Of a stretch of DNA of 64,000 bases, positions 43,776 to 54,751 are shown in pieces. This DNA is from Coprococcus sp. GTDB taxonomy: Bacteria > Bacillota > Clostridia > Lachnospirales > Lachnospiraceae. A program made the position numbers and the translations under genes. The DNA lies in contig JAEDGW010000001.1 of the NCBI GenBank assembly GCA_016297325.1, positions 7,873 to 71,872 of the forward strand, in the 5' to 3' direction. A model generated the notes under the pieces. It worked only from the letters and a program-made list of their open reading frames with translations. It searched no databases and was not told the origin of the DNA. The stretch's first letter is position 1, and the number at the start of each line of letters is the position of its first letter.

Positions 43776-44609
43776 TTATCTGGATGCGCTGGAGTTTACC
43801 CATTCGGTCACTGCACTGCAGATTGAATCTGCTATATCTGACTGATATCCGTCATTTGTCAGACTGGCGCATTCGTCTGCGTTGCTCAGGAAACCACATT
43901 CCACGATGAGGGCGGTGCAGTGATTTTCGGCGAGTACCATATATTCGGAGTTGCCCTTGGCAGACCGGTGGTTGGATGGATCCACGTCTGATATCAGGTG
44001 TTCCTGTATGCACTCGGCAAGGGATTTTCCTTCCTTTGATGTGGAATAATAAAATACCTGGGCACCGTGTACATCCGGCGCAGAGTAGCTGTTCTGATGT
44101 ATGCTGATGAACAGGTCTGCATTTTTCTTGTCTGCTATGTCGATCCTGGTTTTCAGATCTGAGGACTTGCGTCCGCTGCCACTTTGCTTTCCAAGGGCGG
44201 AATCGTCGCTTCGTGTCAGATATACACTGAATCCATTTGCGGAAAGGTCGGCTTCCAGTTTTAGGGATATGGCAAGGTTGATGTCCTTTTCTGCTATGCC
44301 GTCAGGACTTACTTTCCCCGGGTCGTATCCGCCGTGTCCCGGGTCTATGACGATGACAAATGGTGTTCCTCCGCCGGATATGCCGCCGGAATCTGAGTTT
44401 TCAGATGGGTCTGAACCTTCTGTTTTACCGCCATTTGGCGACTCCGACCGGTCAGGCGCATCTGGGGTGTTTGGCGACTGGGTGTTTGTATTGCGGGAAG
44501 ATGCCTTTTCCCTCGGAACCACGATGCAGAGATAACAGGCTATTGGAGGTATGGCCACTGCAAGGATGATGGCAAATATCAATATGTACAGTTTTAGATT
44601 ATGGTTCAT
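43776..44609 (-). CDS. N-acetylmuramoyl-L-alanine amidase (Amidase_3)
   Basis: 277 residues. One N-terminal helix (~6-28) followed by a Ser/Asn/Pro-rich linker (~33-78) and an Amidase_3 domain (~82-275). Zinc ligands and catalytic Glu are visible: His in VIDPGHGGYDPG, Glu in GIAEKDINLAI, His in LFISIHQNS and Glu in ALIVECGFLSN. It should cleave the amide between MurNAc and the stem peptide at the outer face of the membrane. The compact architecture resembles CwlD, which acts in spore cortex maturation, but a general wall-turnover role is equally possible. Confidence 0.9.
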   Translation of the reverse strand: MNHNLKLYILIFAIILAVAIPPIACYLCIVVPREKASSRNTNTQSPNTPDAPDRSESPNGGKTEGSDPSENSDSGGISGGGTPFVIVIDPGHGGYDPGKVSPDGIAEKDINLAISLKLEADLSANGFSVYLTRSDDSALGKQSGSGRKSSDLKTRIDIADKKNADLFISIHQNSYSAPDVHGAQVFYYSTSKEGKSLAECIQEHLISDVDPSNHRSAKGNSEYMVLAENHCTALIVECGFLSNADECASLTNDGYQSDIADSICSAVTEWVNSSASR

Positions 44610-44694
44610 GGGTGTACCTGGCGAAAATTTGTTTGCTCTATTTATATGCGGAAGGAATGGCGGGATATGCCATGGGAATAGTTTATTTAAATAT

Positions 44695-44723
44695 TTGACA
44701 GGGTAACAGTGCTGGGCTAAAAT
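44695..44723 (+). promoter_or_regulatory. Strong predicted promoter of the Sua5 gene
   Basis: TTGACA (44695), 17-bp spacer, TAAAAT (44718-44723), 40 bases before ATG 44763. Confidence 0.75.
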
Positions 44724-44762
44724 ATGGGCGTACAGTAAAGCTGTACGGGAGGTTTACACATA

Positions 44763-45815
44763 ATGAATACAATATTTGCAAAGACTGGTGTGGACGACGA
44801 TCATATGTACGAGGAGGCATCAAGGATCCTGAAGGCCGGGGGGCTGGTTGCATTTCCAACAGAGACGGTGTATGGCCTTGGCGGCGATGCGCTCAATCCG
44901 GATGCGTCGCACAAGATATATGCGGCGAAGGGCAGACCGTCGGACAACCCGCTTATAGTTCACATAGCTGATACAGCCAGCGTGTATGAGCTTGCGAAAG
45001 AGGTAAATGACGACACGAAGAAGCTCATGGAAGCGTTCTGGCCGGGCCCGCTCACGATCATATTGAATAAGAAGGACATAGTTCCTCATACCACGACTGG
45101 AGGGCTGGGCACAGTTGCGATAAGGATGCCATCACATCCGGCGGCCATGAGACTGATAAAGGAATCAGGAGTATTTATAGCGGCACCAAGTGCCAACCTG
45201 TCAGGAAGACCATCGCCTACAACTGCGCAGCATGTACAGCAGGACATGGACGGCAGGATTGATATGATCATAGACGGTGGAGCTGTGGGAATCGGAATAG
45301 AGTCAACTATAGTCGATATGACAGGTGACAGGCCTACGATATTGAGGCCAGGTTACATCACACCGGAGATGATAAAGAATATAGTCGGTGATGTGACCAT
45401 AGATCCGGCGATAACAGGAATGAACAATGCGCTGAGACCTAAGGCACCCGGAATGAAATACACGCACTACGCACCTAAGGGCGAGCTCACCATAGTTGAG
45501 GGCAGCTGCGAGGAGGCTGCGGCAAAGATCAGAAGTCTTGTTGCAGAGAAGAAGGCTGAGGGATATAAAACTGCCATTTTATGCGACACGGACAATATGG
45601 AATTGTATGATGACGGCGTATGTGAGAATGTATTTGATGCCGGAACGAAGAAGAACGAGATCACGGTATCTGCGGGACTGTACAGTCTGCTCAGAACCTG
45701 CGATGATATAGGCGCACAGTATATGTACAGCGAGTCGTTTGAAGAGGGAGACATGGGATATGCCATCATGAACCGTCTGATAAAAGCGGCAGGACACAGG
45801 ATCATAAAGGTCTGA
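44763..45815 (+). CDS. ywlC: L-threonylcarbamoyladenylate synthase (Sua5 type)
   Basis: 350 residues. The YrdC domain (~12-205) has GGLVAFPTETVYGLGGDA, the KGRPSDNPLIVHI motif, FWPGPLTIIL and SANLSGRPSPT, and is joined to a C-terminal Sua5 domain (~225-348) through the SPGMKYTHYAP-type linker (APGMKYTHYAPKGEL). It makes threonylcarbamoyl-AMP for the t6A37 modification of tRNAs reading ANN codons. Length matches the long Sua5 form found in B. subtilis YwlC. GGGAGG precedes ATG 44763. Confidence 0.94.
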   Translation: MNTIFAKTGVDDDHMYEEASRILKAGGLVAFPTETVYGLGGDALNPDASHKIYAAKGRPSDNPLIVHIADTASVYELAKEVNDDTKKLMEAFWPGPLTIILNKKDIVPHTTTGGLGTVAIRMPSHPAAMRLIKESGVFIAAPSANLSGRPSPTTAQHVQQDMDGRIDMIIDGGAVGIGIESTIVDMTGDRPTILRPGYITPEMIKNIVGDVTIDPAITGMNNALRPKAPGMKYTHYAPKGELTIVEGSCEEAAAKIRSLVAEKKAEGYKTAILCDTDNMELYDDGVCENVFDAGTKKNEITVSAGLYSLLRTCDDIGAQYMYSESFEEGDMGYAIMNRLIKAAGHRIIKV

Positions 45816-45881
45816 AACAGGTCTGGTATATCCAGATAAATAAAATACCCCGATAATATAGGGAATCAGGAGGATTAAGAG

Positions 45882-46307
45882 ATGATAGCACTTGGATGTG
45901 ATCACGGCGGTTATGAGCTTATGCAGGAGGTTATAAAGCACCTCGAGGAGCGTGGGCTTGAGTACAAGAATTTTGGATGTTACAGCACTGAGTCAGTGGA
46001 TTATCCTGTATATGGACAGGCTGCAGCAAAGGCAGTTGCATCAGGAGAATGCGACAGAGGAATCATCATCTGCGGAACAGGAATCGGAATATCCATCTCC
46101 GCAAACAAGATAAAGGGAATAAGAGCTGCCCTGTGCCATGACTGCTTCTCAGCACAGGCCACAAGAGAGCACAACGATGCAAATATGCTGGCGATGGGTG
46201 CCAGAGTCATAGGCCCGGGACTTGCCCTGAAGATAGTAGACATCTTCCTCGACACCCCATTCTCAAATGACGAGCGCCACGTAAGAAGAATCGGAATGAT
46301 TGAGTGA
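45882..46307 (+). CDS. rpiB: Ribose-5-phosphate isomerase B
   Basis: 141 residues, standard RpiB length. It interconverts ribose 5-phosphate and ribulose 5-phosphate. MIALGCDHGGYELM, the catalytic cysteine loop IIICGTGIGISISANKI, and the phosphate-binding REHNDANMLAMGARVIG are intact. AGGAGG precedes ATG 45882. In Firmicutes rpiB often follows ywlC, as here, and a strong terminator ends the pair. Confidence 0.95.
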   Translation: MIALGCDHGGYELMQEVIKHLEERGLEYKNFGCYSTESVDYPVYGQAAAKAVASGECDRGIIICGTGIGISISANKIKGIRAALCHDCFSAQATREHNDANMLAMGARVIGPGLALKIVDIFLDTPFSNDERHVRRIGMIE

Positions 46308-46337
46308 TTTTTCGTAAGCGCCTCTCATGCGCATGCT

Positions 46338-46398
46338 CCATATAAAAAAGAACTCATAACAGTTTGGTCAAGACTGCTATGAGTTCTTTTTTATATGG
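46338..46398 (+). terminator. Strong terminator after rpiB
   Basis: A 25-bp nearly perfect stem: AAAAAAGAACTCATAACAGT pairs with ACTGCTATGAGTTCTTTTTT around GGTCAA-type loop, extended by CCATAT/ATATGG. Confidence 0.92.
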
Positions 46399-46704
46399 TA
46401 TTCGTCATATTATTCAAATAATCTGGCAAAATACCAATTAAAAGGAAGAAAAATGATTAATGGATAAACATAAGTATTATCAACATAGTCACATTGTACA
46501 TTAACGATGAAAAAATATCAAGGGGGTTGTACAAACTTTACAAAATGTTTATTTACATTACAGCAATATCATTATAAAATAATACTACATGAGTTTTGAC
46601 ATAATAATATAAAGTGATGATCCATTAAAGTGCCTGATATAACAGAGACTTTTGGAAACATGATCTGGGGTTAAAGTTCATAGTAAATATAAGGGAGGAA
46701 TAAT
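46399..46704 (+). promoter_or_regulatory. V-ATPase operon upstream region
   Basis: About 300 AT-rich bases without a credible gene (a 14-codon frame near 46460 was dismissed). Candidate promoter elements are TTTACA (46552) with TATAAA (46573), 15-bp spacer, and a lone TTGACA at 46596 with no good -10. The TTGTACAAACTTTACAA stretch at about 46528 is partly palindromic. AGGGAGG sits before ATG 46705. Confidence 0.4.
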
Positions 46705-47022
46705 ATGCTGCAGGAGACTATGAAGGCTATAACTGATGCGGAATCACAGGCTGACGAGATAGTGAGGAAGGCAAAGGAAGAAGCGGATTACAAGATAGCT
46801 GCTGCAAAGAAAGAGGCGGCGGACATGATAGCGGCTGCCGGTGCAAATGCAAAGGATGGCATGAAGAGTGCTGAGGCTGAACAGAAAGCGGAGGAGGACA
46901 AGCTGACTGTAAAGGCCATCGATCTGGCAACTGCAGAGGCTGGGCGCCTCAAGGATAGAGCTGCGCAGCAGGAGAAAGCTGCCATCGACATGATCATTGC
47001 TGAGCTGACCAGGCAGGCGTGA
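46705..47022 (+). CDS. V-type ATPase subunit H/G (peripheral stalk)
   Basis: 105 residues, almost wholly Ala/Glu/Lys-rich coiled coil (MLQETMKAITDAESQADEIV). This is the usual first gene of clostridial V-ATPase operons and forms, with subunit E, the peripheral stalk that holds the catalytic head still. Weak sequence identity is normal for this subunit, so the call rests on coiled-coil form plus position. Confidence 0.85.
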   Translation: MLQETMKAITDAESQADEIVRKAKEEADYKIAAAKKEAADMIAAAGANAKDGMKSAEAEQKAEEDKLTVKAIDLATAEAGRLKDRAAQQEKAAIDMIIAELTRQA

Positions 47023-47056
47023 CTGCAAAACAAAATTCAAGAAAGGGGGTAGACAT

Positions 47057-49084
47057 ATGGCGGTACTTCCTATGAAGAAGATCACGATCTGTGCCATGAA
47101 GCGTGAGAGAAAGGCGATACTCGAAAAGCTGCAGGCTCTGGGCATGGTGGAGATCGAGACGGGAAGTCAGGAGACAGATGACTTTAAGAAGATGAATACG
47201 AATGCCCAGCGTGCCAAGTATGAGAAACGTGTGCAGAACACGGACGAGGCACTGGAGATACTCGACAGGTATGTCCCGGAAAAGACATCGCTGTTTTCCA
47301 GTCTTGAAGGAAGACGGGAAGTAGACGAGGATGACATCCGGCACATAATCGACAACAGACTGGAGTATAACCGCAAGGTAAAGAAGATACTGGAGATGAA
47401 CAAAGACATCGCCAGCTGTGAAGCGGGCATAGTGAAATGTCAGATCGCCATAGAAGGACTTGCTCCATGGATGAACATGGACATTCCGATAAATACCACT
47501 GATACAGAAAAGACGGAGGTACTCATAGGAACCATGCCTCCGGGACATACGGAGACATCGGTGGAACTTCTCATACAGGAAAAAGATCCTGAACTAAAAG
47601 CATTTACAGTGAATGTGATTGGATCGGACAAAGATCAGACCTGTATGGTGGTCATTGCATTAAAGACGATATCGGGGGAAGTGGAGGAGATATTAAGATC
47701 CCATGGATTTACGAAGATATCGTATTTCTCGAGAAGGACTCCGGCCGATAAGGCAGAGAAATACAGGGAGGATATACGGGAATTTGAACAGTGGATAGAG
47801 GACAAGAAGAATGCCCTCACGGAGCTGGCAGAAGACAGAGGAAAGCTGAAAGAGCTTGCCGATTATTACAGGATCCGTTCTGACAAATATCAGGTTCTCG
47901 GAAGTCTGCTTCAGTCGAAGAGCACATTTGTCATATCGGGTTATGTGCTGGCGAGAGATGCGGATAAGGTAGTACAGATACTGAACGATGAATTCAGCGT
48001 CATGACAGATATAAGTGATGTACCGGATGATGAGACGGCACCTGTACAGCTGCAGAATCCAAAGATGTTTGCATCTGCTGAGGGGGTTCTGGAATCATTT
48101 GGACTTCCAGGCAAAGGAGAGATGGATCCGACCACCCCGATGGCGATATTCTATATATTCCTGTTTGGATTGATGCTGTCGGATGCGGCATATGGACTCA
48201 TCATATTCCTGGCATGCTTTATTTTGATAAAGAAATTTCCGAAGATGGACAGTGCACTTCAGAAATCACTGAGGCTGTTCATGTACTGTGGTATATCAAC
48301 ACTTGTATGGGGCATATTATTTGGCGGTTTCTTCGGAGACCTGATAACAGTAGTGTCCAGGACGTTTTTCCATCATGAGGTGACATTTGAGCCGGTGTGG
48401 TTTGCGCCACTTGACAATCCGATGAAGCTGCTTCTTTATTCACTGCTGTTTGGATTGATACACCTGTTTGGAGGACTGGCCTTAAAGGGATATATGTGCC
48501 TGAAAAAGAAAGATGTGAAAGCATTCATATGTGATGTGCTTTCGTGGTTCATGCTCATAACAGGGCTTGTGCTCATGCTCATGCCGACAGAGCTTTTTGC
48601 ATCGATTGCGCAGATGCAGTTCAATTTCCCGGACTGGCTGAAGAATACAAGCTACGGTCTGGCGATAGCGGGAGCCGCGATCATAGTGCTCATGTCTGGA
48701 AGAGACCACAGGAATCCGGTGCTCAGACTTGCACTTGGTCTGTATGACATATATAACCTGACGGGATGGCTGTCAGATCTGCTGTCATACTCAAGACTTC
48801 TGGCACTTGGCCTTGCCACAGGAGTAATCGCACAGGTTATAAATCAGATGGGAAGCATGGCAGGCGACGGAGTATTTGGAGCGATAGTGTTCATACTCGT
48901 ATTCATAGTTGGACATTTGTTCAACCTGGCTATAAACATGCTCGGTGCATACGTGCATACATGCCGTCTGCAGTATGTAGAGTTCTTCGGCAAATTCTAT
49001 GAAGGCGGTGGCAATCCATTCAAACCGTTCAGGGAGAACACAAAGTACGTGGACATTGTAAATGGCACTGAAGCACAGAAATAA
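47057..49084 (+). CDS. ntpI: V-type ATPase subunit I (a-subunit homologue)
   Basis: 675 residues. The N-terminal ~340 residues are a cytoplasmic coiled-coil arm (MAVLPMKKITICAMKRERKA), the C-terminal part a membrane domain with seven to eight helices (PTTPMAIFYIFLFGLMLSDAAYG, RNPVLRLALGLYDIYNLTGWLSDLLSYSRLLALGLATGVIAQVIN split over the later helices). The conserved Arg for ion translocation is expected in the SDLLSYSRLLALGLA helix. It forms the stator half-channel against the K ring. A long AAAGGGGG ribosome site precedes ATG 47057. Confidence 0.93.
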   Translation: MAVLPMKKITICAMKRERKAILEKLQALGMVEIETGSQETDDFKKMNTNAQRAKYEKRVQNTDEALEILDRYVPEKTSLFSSLEGRREVDEDDIRHIIDNRLEYNRKVKKILEMNKDIASCEAGIVKCQIAIEGLAPWMNMDIPINTTDTEKTEVLIGTMPPGHTETSVELLIQEKDPELKAFTVNVIGSDKDQTCMVVIALKTISGEVEEILRSHGFTKISYFSRRTPADKAEKYREDIREFEQWIEDKKNALTELAEDRGKLKELADYYRIRSDKYQVLGSLLQSKSTFVISGYVLARDADKVVQILNDEFSVMTDISDVPDDETAPVQLQNPKMFASAEGVLESFGLPGKGEMDPTTPMAIFYIFLFGLMLSDAAYGLIIFLACFILIKKFPKMDSALQKSLRLFMYCGISTLVWGILFGGFFGDLITVVSRTFFHHEVTFEPVWFAPLDNPMKLLLYSLLFGLIHLFGGLALKGYMCLKKKDVKAFICDVLSWFMLITGLVLMLMPTELFASIAQMQFNFPDWLKNTSYGLAIAGAAIIVLMSGRDHRNPVLRLALGLYDIYNLTGWLSDLLSYSRLLALGLATGVIAQVINQMGSMAGDGVFGAIVFILVFIVGHLFNLAINMLGAYVHTCRLQYVEFFGKFYEGGGNPFKPFRENTKYVDIVNGTEAQK

Positions 49085-49585
<501 letters not shown>

Positions 49586-49609
49586 TTTTTCGTAAGGAGG
49601 ATGTACTTA

Positions 49610-50212
49610 ATGACAGGATTGGAAACGATCGTAGAACAGATTCTCCAGGAAGCCAGACAGAATGCAGAAGAGATAAGTGACAAGGCCGATAGAAATGTTG
49701 ATTCCATCATTGCAAATGCAAAGAAGACTGTAGACAAGATGAATGCAGAGTCAGCGGAAAAACTTGCTCAGGCAGAGAAAGCCGGGGCGTTCAGGGCGAA
49801 GTCGTCATCTGAGTTAAAAAAGAGACAGGCGGTGCTTCGTGCAAAGCAGGCTATCATAAATGATATGCTTGATAAAGCTTATGCTCAGATGGTCAGCCTT
49901 CCTGATGAAGAATATTTTGGGATAATTTTGAAATGCCTTGAAAATTCAGTTCAGAAAAAGAAAGGAACTATGATATTCTCGGCCAGAGACAGAAAGAGGC
50001 TTACGCCGGATGTGGAGGCTGAGATCGGCAGGATCGCCACAGCACATGGCGGTTCACTCGATATATCAGACGAATGCTGTGACATCGAGGGAGGATTTAT
50101 ACTTTCCTACGGCGGAATAGAAGAGAATTGTTCATTTAAGGCATTATTTGATGCAAATAAGGAGAGCCTGGCAGATAAGGTGAATCATTTCTTATTTGCC
50201 GACAGCGAATAG
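49610..50212 (+). CDS. ntpE: V-type ATPase subunit E
   Basis: 200 residues. An N-terminal coiled coil (MTGLETIVEQILQEARQNAE, ~1-90) pairs with the H/G subunit, and a C-terminal globular domain (~95-200, ending in ...DANKESLADKVNHFLF) contacts the head. AAGGAGG at 49594-49600 touches an in-frame ATG at 49601, so ATG 49610 with nine bases of spacing is the likely start. Confidence 0.92.
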   Translation: MTGLETIVEQILQEARQNAEEISDKADRNVDSIIANAKKTVDKMNAESAEKLAQAEKAGAFRAKSSSELKKRQAVLRAKQAIINDMLDKAYAQMVSLPDEEYFGIILKCLENSVQKKKGTMIFSARDRKRLTPDVEAEIGRIATAHGGSLDISDECCDIEGGFILSYGGIEENCSFKALFDANKESLADKVNHFLFADSE

Positions 50213-50226
50213 TTGGAGGTAGGCAG

Positions 50227-51198
50227 ATGGCAGACAAATATATATACGCAGTTGCCAGAGTCAGGGCTCTTGAGATGTCCCTGTTTTCACAGGCGACCAT
50301 AGAGCAGCTGATAGCCATGGACACCTACAAGAAGGCTGTTCAGTTTATCAGAGAAAAAGGCTGGGGCGACAGCGATTCCTCCAAACTGGATGAGGATGAG
50401 ATATTGAATGCTGAGACGGAGAAGACCTGGGCGGCGGTGTCAGAGATGGTTGACGACATGTCTGTATTTGACGTGATAAGGATGCCGGATCTGTTCCACA
50501 ATCTCAAAGCAGCCATAAAGACAGTGGTTGCGGGAGACACACCGGCAAAAGTATTCTTCGACAATGCACAGATAAATGGCGAGCAGATGCTGGCGATAGT
50601 CAGGGATAAAGCGTGGGACAGACTGCCTGAGTACATGAGAGAGTGTGCGGTATTGGCGTGGGAGACCATGGTTCATGCCGGCGATGGTCAGATGTGTGAT
50701 GCCATTATAGACAGAGGAACGCTTAAAGCCATAAAGGCGGCAGCGAAAAAGGCAAATGATCCTCTTCTCAGAGACTATGCGGAGACTACGGTGGCTGTGG
50801 CCGACATCAAGATTGCTGTCAGGGCGATGAAGACCGGAAAAAACATGGATTTTATGAAGCGAGCCATGGCGGAGTGCGACACGATCGATGTGAGCAGACT
50901 TTCTGCAGCGGCTGTGTCCGGTATGGAGGAGATACAGAGATATCTTGCTGATACACAGTATGCTGAGGGGGCAGAGGCACTTGCGTCTTCTGCATCAGCA
51001 TTTGAGAGATGGTGTGACAACAGGATCATAGAGACCATAAAGCCTCAGAAATATAACCCATTTACCGTGGGACCTATAGTTGCGTATATTCTGGCAAGGC
51101 TTAACGAGATAAAGACGGTCAGGATCATATTGACGTGCAAACTGAATCAGCTCCCGGAGGATGCGATCAGGGAAAGGGTAAGGGAGATGTATGTATAA
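50227..51198 (+). CDS. ntpC: V-type ATPase subunit C
   Basis: 323 residues, all-helical AC39/subunit C type (MADKYIYAVARVRALEMSLF). It is the socket between central stalk and K ring. The C-terminal part contains the family segment KYNPFTVGPIVAYILARLNEIKTVRII. It overlaps the next gene by eight bases. Confidence 0.92.
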   Translation: MADKYIYAVARVRALEMSLFSQATIEQLIAMDTYKKAVQFIREKGWGDSDSSKLDEDEILNAETEKTWAAVSEMVDDMSVFDVIRMPDLFHNLKAAIKTVVAGDTPAKVFFDNAQINGEQMLAIVRDKAWDRLPEYMRECAVLAWETMVHAGDGQMCDAIIDRGTLKAIKAAAKKANDPLLRDYAETTVAVADIKIAVRAMKTGKNMDFMKRAMAECDTIDVSRLSAAAVSGMEEIQRYLADTQYAEGAEALASSASAFERWCDNRIIETIKPQKYNPFTVGPIVAYILARLNEIKTVRIILTCKLNQLPEDAIRERVREMYV

Positions 51199-51514
51199 GA
51201 TAGCTGTGATGGGTGATTATGACAGCATATACGGATTTGCAACCCTGGGCCTGGACACATTTCCTGTGAAGAATCCGGACTATGCGGCAGCACAGTTAAA
51301 GAGGCTGGCTGAGGAAGATTATGCGGTCATATATATGACAGAAGCTCTGGCGGAAGAGCTTTCAAAGGAGATAGATAAATACAGAGAGAATCTGAAACCG
51401 GCGATCATATTGATCCCGGGAATATCAGGCAATACAGGAGCTGGAATAGCGGGGGTAAAGAAATCCGTTGAGCAGGCTGTAGGCTCAGATATACTCTTTA
51501 ATGAAGAGCAGTAG
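51191..51514 (+). CDS. ntpF: V-type ATPase subunit F
   Basis: 107 residues with the CheY-like fold of subunit F: MYKIAVMGDYDSIYGFATLGL, the AVIYMTEALAEEL segment and IPGISGNTGAGIAGVKKSVEQAVG at the end. Part of the central stalk. Start overlaps the ntpC stop with AGGGAG just upstream, indicating coupled translation. Confidence 0.92.
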   Translation: MYKIAVMGDYDSIYGFATLGLDTFPVKNPDYAAAQLKRLAEEDYAVIYMTEALAEELSKEIDKYRENLKPAIILIPGISGNTGAGIAGVKKSVEQAVGSDILFNEEQ

Positions 51515-51604
51515 AGAGATTATGAAGCGGATATGGGTGAGAGCAAAGTATAGGATTCGCAATCGCCTATGGAGCAAGAGATAGAAGGGAGCGTGAGCTG
51601 TTAA

Positions 51605-53368
51605 GTGGCTACAGGAAAGATTAAGAAGGTCGCCGGACCACTGGTCATCGCTGAGGGCATGCGTGATGCAAATATGTACGACGTTGTGCGTGTAAGTGAG
51701 AGCAGACTTATCGGCGAGATCATAGAGATGCACGGAGATCAGGCATCAGTTCAGGTATACGAGGAGACGTCAGGACTTGCACCGGGAGCACCGGTAGAGT
51801 CAACGGGAATGCCTCTGTCAGTTGAGCTGGGACCGGGACTTATAAGCAGTATATATGATGGAATCCAGAGACCTCTGGACGATATCATGAAGATATGTGG
51901 CAATAACCTCAAGCGAGGAGTTGAAGTTCCATCGCTGAAGAGAGATATCAAATGGACATTTGTGCCGACTGCAAAGGTGGGCGATCAGGTGTCGGCCGGC
52001 GATGTCATCGGAACCGTTCAGGAGACGGTGGTTGTCACACAGAAGATCATGGTGCCTTACGGCGTGACAGGAACGATCAAGGAGATAAAAGCAGGAGACT
52101 TCACAGTCGAGGAGACTGTGTGTGTGGTTGAGACAGACAAGGGAGACAGAGAACTGACACTTATGCAGAAGTGGCCGGTTCGAAAGGGGCGTCCATACAA
52201 GGAGAAGATACCACCGGTCATGCCACTTATCACAGGACAGAGAGTTGTAGATACATTTTTCCCTATCGCAAAGGGCGGTGTGGCTGCGGTTCCCGGACCT
52301 TTCGGAAGTGGCAAGACAGTCATCCAGCATCAGCTTGCAAAATGGGCTGAGGCGGATATAGTTGTCTACATCGGATGCGGAGAGCGTGGAAATGAGATGA
52401 CGGATGTTCTGAACGAGTTCCCAGAGCTGAAGGATCCGAAGACGGGACATTCACTTATGCAGAGAACAGTCCTCATAGCCAACACATCGGATATGCCGGT
52501 TGCGGCCAGAGAGGCTTCCATATATACAGGTATAACTATTGCTGAGTATTTCCGTGATATGGGTTACTCGGTGGCACTCATGGCGGATTCCACATCGCGT
52601 TGGGCTGAGGCGCTCAGAGAGATGTCAGGACGTCTGCAGGAGATGCCTGGTGAGGAGGGTTACCCTGCTTACCTCGGTTCGAGACTTGCACAGTTCTACG
52701 AGAGAGCCGGAATGGTTAAGACTCTCGGCAGTGAGGGAAGAACCGGAGCACTGTCAGTTATCGGTGCGGTTTCACCTCCTGGTGGAGATATTTCAGAGCC
52801 GGTTTCACAGGCTACACTTCGAATTGTCAAGGTGTTCTGGGGACTGGATTCATCGCTTGCGTACAAGAGACATTTCCCTGCCATCAACTGGCTGACCTCA
52901 TACTCTCTGTATGTGGACAACATGGGCAAATGGTTCGAGGAAAATGTAAATGAAAAGTTCATGGTTGACAGACAGAAGATGATGACCCTGCTTCAGGAGG
53001 AGGCAGAGCTTGATGAGATCGTTAAGATGGTAGGTATGGATGCCCTTTCAGCGGGAGACCGTCTGAAGATGGAAGCCGCCAGATCTATCAGAGAGGATTT
53101 CCTTCACCAGAACTCATTCCATGATGTGGACACATACACACCGCTTCACAAGCAGTTCCTGATGATGGAGCTCATCATGGCGTTCTATGAGGAGTCGGCG
53201 CAGGCCCTTGCCGGTGGAGCAAGCATAAGAAATATTCTGAACATGCCGATCAGAGAAAAGATCGGACGATTCAAATATGTGCTTCCTGAGAATGTGGATG
53301 AAGAGTACGATAAGATATCCAAGGAGCTTGGCAAAGAGCTTCAGGAAGCTATAGAGAAGGAGGACTAA
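51605..53368 (+). CDS. ntpA: V-type ATPase catalytic subunit A
   Basis: 587 residues. The catalytic nucleotide-binding subunit: N-terminal barrel ([16 protein letters not shown]), the subunit-A-specific bulge domain (~115-185), P-loop [14 protein letters not shown] (~235), the catalytic-Glu segment [11 protein letters not shown], and [17 protein letters not shown] 51605 is the start implied by homology, although AAGGGAG is 13 bases away, longer than usual. A 90-base gap separates it from ntpF and holds a 20-codon basic frame. Confidence 0.95.
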   Translation: MATGKIKKVAGPLVIAEGMRDANMYDVVRVSESRLIGEIIEMHGDQASVQVYEETSGLAPGAPVESTGMPLSVELGPGLISSIYDGIQRPLDDIMKICGNNLKRGVEVPSLKRDIKWTFVPTAKVGDQVSAGDVIGTVQETVVVTQKIMVPYGVTGTIKEIKAGDFTVEETVCVVETDKGDRELTLMQKWPVRKGRPYKEKIPPVMPLITGQRVVDTFFPIAKGGVAAVPGPFGSGKTVIQHQLAKWAEADIVVYIGCGERGNEMTDVLNEFPELKDPKTGHSLMQRTVLIANTSDMPVAAREASIYTGITIAEYFRDMGYSVALMADSTSRWAEALREMSGRLQEMPGEEGYPAYLGSRLAQFYERAGMVKTLGSEGRTGALSVIGAVSPPGGDISEPVSQATLRIVKVFWGLDSSLAYKRHFPAINWLTSYSLYVDNMGKWFEENVNEKFMVDRQKMMTLLQEEAELDEIVKMVGMDALSAGDRLKMEAARSIREDFLHQNSFHDVDTYTPLHKQFLMMELIMAFYEESAQALAGGASIRNILNMPIREKIGRFKYVLPENVDEEYDKISKELGKELQEAIEKED

Positions 53369-53372
53369 GACT

Positions 53373-54743
53373 ATGCCAAAGGAATATAGAACTATACAGG
53401 AAGTTGCGGGTCCTCTGATGCTGGTGCACGGAGTTGAGAATGTGGCTTATGATGAGCTGGGGGAGATCGAGCTGGCGGACGGCGAGATCAGAAGATGCAA
53501 AGTTCTTGAGATAAATGGTGAGGATGCACTGGTTCAGCTCTTTGAGAACTCGACAGGTATCAACCTTTCAAACAGTAAGGTAAGATTCCTTGGAAGAAGT
53601 ATGGAGCTCGGCGTATCAGAAGATATGCTTGGCCGAGTATTTGACGGACTTGGAAGACCTATAGACGGCGGCCCTGAGATCCTTCCTGATGAGAGAAGAG
53701 ATATCAACGGATTGCCAATGAATCCGGCTGCTAGAAACTATCCGTCTGAGTTCATTCAGACAGGTATATCTGCGATAGATGGACTGAACACACTGGTTAG
53801 AGGACAGAAGCTGCCTATATTCTCGGCTTCAGGACTTCCACACAGCCAGCTGGCAGCCCAGATCGCAAGACAGGCGAAGGTGCGCGGAACAGATGAGCCA
53901 TTTGCCGTTGTATTTGCAGCCATGGGTATCACATTTGAGGAGGCAAACTTCTTCACAGAGAGTTTCAAGGAGACAGGAGCTATAGACAGAACAGTTCTCT
54001 TCATCAACCTGGCAAATGATCCTGCGGTTGAGCGTATCGCCACACCTAGAATGGCACTTACAGCCGCTGAGTATCTTGCATTTGAGAAGAACATGCACGT
54101 TCTGGTAATCCTCACGGATATCACGAACTATGCGGATGCACTTCGTGAGGTATCGGCTGCAAGAAAAGAGGTTCCGGGACGTCGTGGTTATCCTGGATAC
54201 ATGTACACTGACCTGGCAACTCTGTATGAGAGAGCCGGAAGACAGAAGGGCAAGAACGGAAGTATCACCATGATACCTATCCTGACCATGCCGGAGGATG
54301 ACAAGACGCATCCTATCCCTGACCTTACGGGATATATCACAGAGGGACAGATCATTCTCTCAAGAGAGCTGTACAGAAAGGGAATCACACCGCCTATCGA
54401 TGTACTTCCATCGCTGTCCAGACTTAAAGACAAGGGAACAGGTGAAGGCAAGACCAGAGGAGATCACGCCAGCACCATGAACCAGTTATTTGCGGCTTAT
54501 TCAAGAGGAAAGGATGCCAAGGAGCTCATGACTATCCTGGGTGAATCGGCACTTTCAGATATAGATATCATATATGCAAAGTTTGCAGAGGCATTTGAGA
54601 AGGAGTACGTATCCCAGGGATACGGCACCGACAGAAGCATCGAGGAGACACTGGCCATCGGCTGGAAGCTTCTCTCCATTCTTCCTAGAGCCGAGCTGAA
54701 ACGTATCGACGACAAGTGGCTTGACATGTATTACGGAAAGTAG
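53373..54743 (+). CDS. ntpB: V-type ATPase subunit B
   Basis: 456 residues. The non-catalytic nucleotide-binding subunit: [54 protein letters not shown] and [18 protein letters not shown] in place of a P-loop, as expected. It alternates with A in the head. It starts four bases after ntpA. Instead of ntpD following at once, a 241-bp structured repeat element intervenes. Confidence 0.95.
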   Translation: MPKEYRTIQEVAGPLMLVHGVENVAYDELGEIELADGEIRRCKVLEINGEDALVQLFENSTGINLSNSKVRFLGRSMELGVSEDMLGRVFDGLGRPIDGGPEILPDERRDINGLPMNPAARNYPSEFIQTGISAIDGLNTLVRGQKLPIFSASGLPHSQLAAQIARQAKVRGTDEPFAVVFAAMGITFEEANFFTESFKETGAIDRTVLFINLANDPAVERIATPRMALTAAEYLAFEKNMHVLVILTDITNYADALREVSAARKEVPGRRGYPGYMYTDLATLYERAGRQKGKNGSITMIPILTMPEDDKTHPIPDLTGYITEGQIILSRELYRKGITPPIDVLPSLSRLKDKGTGEGKTRGDHASTMNQLFAAYSRGKDAKELMTILGESALSDIDIIYAKFAEAFEKEYVSQGYGTDRSIEETLAIGWKLLSILPRAELKRIDDKWLDMYYGK

Positions 54744-54751
54744 TAGGTGTG

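Noticed and set aside
43654..43845. 63-codon frame between mecA and the amidase gene
   Set aside because: It runs through a strong terminator hairpin and into the amidase 3' end on the opposite strand; no ribosome site.
46450..46505. 14-codon frame upstream of the V-ATPase operon
   Set aside because: Weak ribosome site and no sign of leader-peptide features such as codon runs or an attenuator.
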